Positions 57,988 to 64,000 of a stretch of 64,000 nucleotides of DNA are shown here, one piece after another. Positions within the stretch are counted from its first letter, which is position 1, and every line of letters begins with the position of its first letter. Origin of the DNA: Harmothoe impar (Eukaryota; Annelida; Polychaeta; Phyllodocida; Polynoidae); contig OX381717.1 in NCBI GenBank assembly GCA_947462335.1, positions 44,559,523 to 44,623,522 of the forward strand, written 5' to 3'. A model generated the notes under the pieces. It ran no database searches and was not told the origin of the DNA. It worked only from the letters and a program-made list of their open reading frames with translations. A program made the translations under genes and the position numbers.

Positions 57988-58074
57988 CACTGACAATAAC
58001 GAAGAGTGAAACTGACAGGACAGGCCTTTGAAGAAGGATCTTCTTGCCGAGGCAAGACGTCCCAAAGGAGTTCC
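57988..58074 (-). pseudogene. Copy-1 counterpart of the minus-strand exon at 62680-62768
   Basis: Same frame as copy 2 (NSFGTSCLGKKILLQ versus NSLGTSRLSKNIPLQ), with the aligned donor position reading GTGACA. The ATG proposed in copy 2 is CTG here and the next exon has no counterpart, so this copy is probably inactive or noncoding. Confidence 0.25.
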
Positions 58075-58340
58075 CTACATGGAAGGGCAAGGCAAATTAA
58101 GCCCCCTACATCAATGTCTGCTTGTAAACTAGGTATGGGCCCTGGGAGACTAGGATACGCAATAGCATATAAGTCTTTCGCTCTATATTTTAGTCCAACT
58201 AATTACTTTCATTCAACTTTCTCCTAGAATTACCCTTGCAAACATAACATAGATCTTTTGAAAATAATTATACTCATTGAACAAGCAGTTCACTTGATAA
58301 TGATTCCATATTTTGACACATTATGGAAAGGATAGTCAAG

Positions 58341-58579
58341 AACAGAGTTAACCATATAAATGATGTCCTCAATATAAGGATATCCATAAGAAGAAAATGA
58401 ATACTACACACAGGTGTCATTAACAGTCTACAGTCTGAAAAGTTCAATCTGAAACAAGGAATACTCTGATACTAGAGACTATTATTTTTTGGATGCATCC
58501 CCAAATAGATTTGAAAAAAAACTTTAATTTTATAAAACCACAAGTCATATCCTTTTTCTTTTGTTACAAATGGCTCAAA
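58341..58579. repeat. Inverted repeat, right arm
   Basis: Pairs with 56205-56431. The second duplicated block retains a weak match to this arm (63340-63440), suggesting that the right arm is original and the left is an inverted copy. Confidence 0.85.
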
Positions 58580-58740
58580 CTGAAATCAATGGACATGTGG
58601 ACGGTTGGAGTCACCTTCCTTATTAATCTATTACACTGCAAAATCATGCAGTGTAACAGATACTTGGTTCACACAGGCCAATTCCCACATATTCATCTGA
58701 AATTTCTTGTCTCTTGATTGAGAGTGCTGATCCAAGCATC

Positions 58741-60442
58741 AACCAATTGTAGCCATAATCAATGGTTCCTCAAATATTTGAATCGAGACTGTTATTCACT
58801 GGTATGTAACAGGTGCTGTAACTTCTCACTATATCCAGCTATCTGAGGAGTTTTAGTCAAACTAGACTACTAATTCAACTTTGAAAGGACATGATATGAT
58901 TAAATGGAAATTCATATCAATAATTATGTGATGACGGATTAGGTTTAAAGTGGATGATCCTAGCTTATTGATTGGGTAGATTATTCTCGCGGGGGTAATA
59001 TCAGTAGGATGGCTTATGGTAGCGTATTACACAGTCTGTAGGAGAATTGACTCCCAGGGTCTGACAACGGCCTATGTGTGCTGAAACTAGATAAATTAGT
59101 TCCTCTCAGCAGGCAAATGTAGTCCCTGTCATGGGGCTATTAATCTGTTACCTCCAACTAAGCACCCATTTGGTATTACCACCGTATACAGAAGCTGGCC
59201 AGACCATTTGTCCTGCTTAACAGCTACTTTCCACCAATTATACGTAATCCTTTTGAGCCATACCTAATGCATTAGTATATAATTGGTGTATACAATATGC
59301 CACAATTAGAACCTGGTATTTTGAATTGACCAATGGCAGGGCTGGACTTGAGGGTGTCTATATCCTATAGACCACAGGTAATTAAAAAGTGATAAAGGAG
59401 CAATTAAATACCAGGTTCTAAGTCAGATAGATCCCATTAACTCCGGGACTATGTCATTTAGACAGCCTCCCTATGGTCGGTGTCTAAATGTCCGTACAGG
59501 GATCTATCCTTAACTTGTCTCTGCCAGTACACTTTCAACTTATAAGTCTGTTTCTACTGTTTCCTCCAGTTAGGCTGCATTTCATAAAAGTATAACAGTG
59601 AAAACCTAGCAAACCTGCTCTCCTGGGTATTCCTTAACCATAGATTGTACTTGCGGTGTAGAAAATAATCCCTCTATATGCAGGGAAAAAAACATGAATC
59701 TTGCAGCACTTCTTGCAAGTTGCAGCAGCACCACAAAGATCATTAGAACATTATATGAAGAGATGCACGATGAGGGAATGTCAAAGCATTTATGAATAGG
59801 TAGTCCTAAGAGCCCTCTTATATGAGCACATTAACTTAACTAGAGGCTTTGGCAAGGGATAGTGAAGTGACTACTTTGCTTTAGCTCTCACGGGGACTAT
59901 CTTGGTTTAGTGGATACTGTTGACATTTTCGGGGAGGGGTGGAAATATACTAACATTGGACCAACAGGGTGAAGAAAATGGTATATTGGAGGTACTTTTT
60001 AATGTAAAAAACTTTGGTTTCTGCGAACATTCTATCTTGAAGTAAAGATACTTAATTTTGAACATAAAAAAGTGCTATTGAATCCTAAATAATGCCCATA
60101 TAAGCTTACATCTTGAAATATGCTGCCATGGCAATCAATTATTTTTTCTTGAACAATAAGCAGAGATGCTAATTGATAGGACTCACAAAGATAATAACAT
60201 CTTAAACATGTAAGTATTATTTAATATCCAGAACTATGACCACAATTTCGGAAAAAGTTGGTCATTTGTTGATTTCAAATTCACATGATAATACTTACTG
60301 AATATAGATACGCTGAACACAATGACGGGGAGAGCTTAGCCAGAATTTAGGTAGAGCAACATCCTCCTATATATATTTATGTGCAGCAAATTCTGCAAAA
60401 CATTTTGACTCATACCTCATTGAAAAGTTTATGATTTCCATT
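58741..60442. other. No gene recognised
   Basis: An imperfect inverted pair, AACCTGGTATTTTGAATTGA-like (59308) and AAATACCAGGTTCTAAGTC (59404), flanks about 100 bp; otherwise ordinary. Confidence 0.3.
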
Positions 60443-60459
60443 CTAAATACTACAATTAC

Positions 60460-60669
60460 CCTCAAAGGGCCTTTTCTCCTTGTCTGTGCACATGCGTCTA
60501 AATAACAGGTCAACATTTATTTGATGTGTCATGTCCATGCGGATGGTGACAGTTGGTATGTTTTCAGGTTTTATATCATCACGGCCATTCCCTGAAGCTT
60601 GTCCACATACCAGGCCTACAGCTCTGGTAATTGGGGTCAGCTGTGAGCTGCTCATCTGCACAGTGTGTC
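60460..60669 (-). CDS. Candidate minus-strand internal exon (70 codons, phase 1-1)
   Basis: Acceptor GAATGACCTGCTTACAG and donor GAGG/GTAATT enclose 210 nt, open throughout. The peptide includes SSSQLTPITRAVGLVCGQAS and NIPTVTIRMDMTHQINVDLL and then RRMCTDKE. Phase 1-1 exons are common in secreted or surface proteins. The phase matches the exon-like block at 62680-62768, suggesting a two-exon model. The domain is not recognised. Confidence 0.3.
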
Positions 60670-61589
60670 CTGTAAGCAGGTCATTCAGCGACAAATGAGC
60701 TTTGCAATTTTTATTATCATTTGGTGTTTTAGGGGTGAACAACCTTTAAGGTTGCTGCCACCTCCTTACCTGCGTACATGGACCTCATCCTTGACTATTA
60801 ATTTTATACCCGCAGCTACTTTCCCTGCCTTACCAAATCACTAATATTTTAGAGTTAGTCCCCTGCAAGCTGGCCCCTCTCCAATTAATTACAGCCCTTT
60901 GCAGATCTGGGTACCAAGAAGCACCTCGTTTACATGCATGATATTCTGGTTTCATTTCTAGGAAGCTGTACATATATTCTTATGTATTCATATGTTAAGG
61001 AATGTGAATAGCACCGAGAAATAGCTATTACCAATACCTACAGTGCTTACGATTCATGTTAATTAAGAAATGTGGCTGGCTCGTGTTTTTTTCATTTAAT
61101 ACAAAGCTCCTAACAACAATGTTAATTAGAGTAGCCATTGCCAAAACAGTTTATATCACTATATACTGTTAGGTGGTGCTGGATAGGATCATCATTGTCC
61201 TCTGGTCAATAACACTTGGCAATAACAAGTATTAATGGTTATGTTGGCAATGTGTATACTACAAACAGATTACAGTGCTGTGTGTTTATGTGAATCTCTA
61301 TTGATATCCTTCCCTCCAAGTGCCAATCTACGACAGGTGTGCATGGGTATATGTGATAAATAAACGCTTTATACTTATATCAGGGTCATTTTCTGTCTTT
61401 CATTTCACCACACCCATTTCTAGACTAGCTGTATTCAATTTATGTATCCTCTTTTTAATCTATCGAGGTGATTAACTAAAATGTCGAATGGAGGGGAAAC
61501 AGAGAACCAGTATCGCCCTTCTCTCCCTCTCGCACTCTAGCTCACGTTTATCTGTTTATTTGCCTAGTTGTCACCTTTTCCCTCCCTCT

Positions 61590-61675
61590 CCTTTTCTCCC
61601 TCATTTTCTCTCCGTCTCTCTCTGTCTCTGTCTCTCTGTCTCTCTCTCTCTCTCTCACATACACACACAGGTTTA
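61590..61675. repeat. (TCTC)n and CA-rich simple repeat
   Basis: CTCTCTGTCTCTGTCTCTCT followed by ACACACACAG. Confidence 0.9.
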
Positions 61676-62679
61676 GCAGGTGGGTAGTCATGGCAACCTA
61701 CTCACAAAAGGCTAAGTTGAATCCAAAGGCCATGACAGGAGAATAGTTACAGCTTTCATTTTGTGTCTCAATACCCTCTCATATGGGCCAACTGAATGCT
61801 TTCCTTGCCGCCCAATAGTAGGAAGAAAAGGAAGAAAAGGAGGTCCGGCCTTTAATGTGAGAAGCTGCTTACAGAGGGAAACACAACCGGAAATACTTCT
61901 GTTGCACAGCTTTCTTATTGCATCTGTGTCCCACCTCATTGTTTCCTGTCGTCTGCTGTGTTTAACGACTGATAATTGGGGACCTTTGTCTGTTTTTGAT
62001 GTTTTCCTTTATGTTATCATATGAGGCAGCTTTATAATAGCCTCCAGTGGCTTGTTGGGAAGAGGGACAAGTTTGAGATAAAACCAGGCCTGACTCAAGA
62101 CCAGAACATATTCTGAAGTCAACAATAAATCATTTTGAAGACAGTTACTAAAATAAACAGTAAATGTTAAAAGCTGCATGTAGCAGAATGCATGATAAAT
62201 AGGATTGAGAAGTTGAATCCGAAGGTAGCAACATAGATTATCTATTTCATATCTTCCCTGAATAACTCAAATACTTGAGCGACCTTACATGAGGAAACAG
62301 AAAGAACAGGACAGACATGGCACTGTAGATAATAACCGATGATGTGACCTGGAAGGCAGCTGTAAAGTATTTTGAAGCATTCCACAAAAAAGAAACTGCC
62401 CAGAATTGCATAAGACTAATAACACCTTGAATAAGGTGGTAAGTATCACAAGTCAAAATACTGAGAGAGGATGCAAGACTTACAGGAAATATAAATTAAT
62501 CATTACCATCACTTAGAGCAGTAAAGGATGTAAATAATTATTATGTAACGAGGGAGTGGATACTTGATAGTTGAGTGTTTAGAAGAAAGAGCAGAAAACT
62601 GGCTGGTAAGATTCAGGTTTTAAACAGTAGTAGTTTCCTCGGAACACTTACGTCTCCCCTGTCTTTGTAGCACGTTTAC

Positions 62680-62768
62680 TGCTGACAACTAGGAGGAACG
62701 ACACTGACATGACATGACTTTGAAGTGGAATATTCTTGCTGAGCCTAGAAGTCCCAAGAGAGTTCCCT
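62680..62768 (-). CDS. Candidate minus-strand first coding exon with short signal-like start
   Basis: A strong acceptor on the minus strand (TCTCTTTCTGTAG) precedes an 89-nt segment ending at donor GTCAGCA/GTAAAC. ATG at 62710 gives MSVSFLLVVS in phase 1, a short hydrophobic start that could be a signal peptide. The frame continues open upstream of the ATG and is shared with copy 1. Joining to 60460-60669 keeps frame. Weak but coherent; product unknown. Confidence 0.25.
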
Positions 62769-62899
62769 CTACAGAAAGAGAGTGACAGTGCATGGAGAAC
62801 TAGGGCCCCCTACTACATCAATGCCCGCTTGAAAGTATGTGCTTGAGTTGCTCATATCAAAATCTGTGCAGGATTTGGGCCATGGGAGTACTTCTCAGT

Positions 62900-63034
62900 A
62901 AACAAAAAACGTTATACAACATTTTGTAACGTTATTTAACGTTATATAACGTTTCTCTAAGGCTCCTCACTATGGCATAACGTTATATACAGTTTTAGAA
63001 CGTTATTTTGACGTAAAATAACGTTTTTTTGTTA
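62900..63034. mobile_element. MITE with AACGTTAT repeats
   Basis: Left AACAAAAAACGTTAT and right ATAACGTTTTTTTGTTAG are inverted. Six or more AACGTTAT/TAACGTTA palindromes lie inside. A related AACGTTATATAACGTTA word occurs at about 50957. Confidence 0.75.
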
Positions 63035-63600
63035 GCTGGGAATTCTACAACCAGGCTACCCAATGGCATTTAAGACTATACAAACACTCACTCCTAACAT
63101 ATTCCTTTCACGGGAAATACTCTTGCAAACAACAGACCTTTTTAAAAACCAGTTACCCTTTGGATAAATGACATAACAAATTACAGTAAAGTAAATTTGA
63201 AACAAAAAAAGGTTATGTATCCTCCTAAATTGCTAAATATGAATTTTGCACTAAAGCTGTAAAGCCTGCCATAAATAGAAACGACAATAATAATTTCATA
63301 TCCAATAGTGTCTGATTAAGAAATGATTGACTGAAATTAAATCTAACCTTTAGATGTTTACCCTGAACCAGGGAATGCTAACACCATGATACAGGAATTC
63401 ACTTTTTATAACTTTTTCTCCTTTCTTTTTGTTCACAAATTGCTGGAGTTGAAATTAAGTAACATAAAGATAGCTGGAGTCTGCTACCTCATTAACCTCT
63501 CACTCTAATCATCCAGTGTCAAATATCGCCCTTGGTTCAATACACTGAGAGATAATCAATTCATCAAGGTGAAGTCTTGCATAGCTATCTGAAATTCCAT

Positions 63601-64000
63601 GACGCTTAACCCATTAATGACACAGCAAATCATCCACATCCTTGACTATAGGCACCGCAAGCTGATATTACACAACAAATTGGGGGATTTCCTTATTATT
63701 TTATACCCCCCCCCCCACCTCCGGCCCAAATCCACAAAGGGGACGGCAAAATTGTGATATTTTTAGAATTTGAATTGAAAGAAATTTATTTCCTCTATAA
63801 TCTGCAAAAAATTAATGGACGATCAGAGTATTTTCTTTTTCAGAAACAGACATTTTTGTATTTTTCAAACTGATAATGTCGAAGGGCAGTACCTGAAATG
63901 AACTAAAAAGAAACGCTGCTGCTCAAGGAGAGCATCACTACCAAATAGCTGAAATGTCAAGAAAAGAAATAATGTATTTTTCTGCAGCAATAAAACAGCA
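63601..64000. other. No gene recognised
   Basis: C-run at 63706-63717; otherwise nothing seen up to the window edge. Confidence 0.3.

Larger units (their letters stand above)
56440..58740. repeat. Segmental duplication, copy 1
   Basis: Collinear with 60800-63600 through at least five matches: CTGCAAGCTGGCC (56585), CAAACAGATTACAGTGCTGT (56913), ACAGAGGGACACAATCGGAA (57600), CTGTCTTTGTGGCACTGTCA (57967) and the 58530-58740 region. Spacing differs through insertions. Minus-strand splice-like sites occur in both copies. Confidence 0.65.
60800..63600. repeat. Segmental duplication, copy 2
   Basis: Partner of 56440-58740. It contains an extra MITE (62900-63034) and simple repeats, which account for part of the length difference. 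Confidence 0.65.

Overview
Eukaryotic nuclear DNA, most likely from a marine invertebrate animal; the species cannot be named from this window. The reasons are the AT-leaning intergenic sequence, many (TA)n microsatellites, several short inverted-repeat (MITE or foldback) families, vertebrate-style splice and promoter motifs (CCAAT, CRE, E-box, octamer, TATA), and no long open frame. No rRNA, tRNA, snRNA, CRISPR array, prokaryotic gene or intact autonomous transposon was recognised. All similarities were found by reading, without alignment software, so block edges are approximate (tens of bases).

Region 1 (1 to about 23350) is a head-to-tail array of four diverged units, A (1-7850), B (7850-12690), C (12690-19320) and D (19320-23350), with a stray fragment near 27600. 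Each unit carries the same blocks in the same order, separated by unrelated sequence: b1 (49-codon frame with a possible poly(A) signal), b1b (minus-strand frame, intact only in D), b2 (E-box/CRE/TATA promoter-like, A and B), b3 (CCAAT and TGATGTAA cluster), b4 (octamer/TATA promoter-like element plus a nearly identical AT-rich element, C and D), b5, b5b, b6, b6b, b7 (splice-site-like) and b8 (X-box, A and C). The pattern looks more like duplicated regulatory or spliced noncoding units than a protein gene family, because most substitutions in the open frames change the amino acid.

Region 2 (about 23350-47000) is repeat-rich. It holds a foldback family built from GATGCAT/CATCATG motifs and bounded by CCCTTTAAGGG-like ends, several other MITEs (some nested), purine and pyrimidine tracts, a GC-rich low-stop zone at 37.7-40.3 kb, and a few isolated plus-strand open segments with good splice sites (24442-24584, 25640-25726, 33224-33376, 43528-43656) that could be small exons of an unidentified gene.

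Region 3 (about 47880-49710) holds the best candidate gene start: a CpG-containing promoter with two CCAAT boxes, a first exon ending in a good donor, and a second exon with two overlapping open frames, one of which begins with a signal-peptide-like sequence. Region 4 (50-64 kb) holds more MITEs and a diverged duplicated block (56440-58740 and 60800-63600). A low-confidence two-exon minus-strand model (62680-62768 joined to 60460-60669) has matching splice phases. Copy 1 of this block is flanked by a 230-bp inverted repeat.
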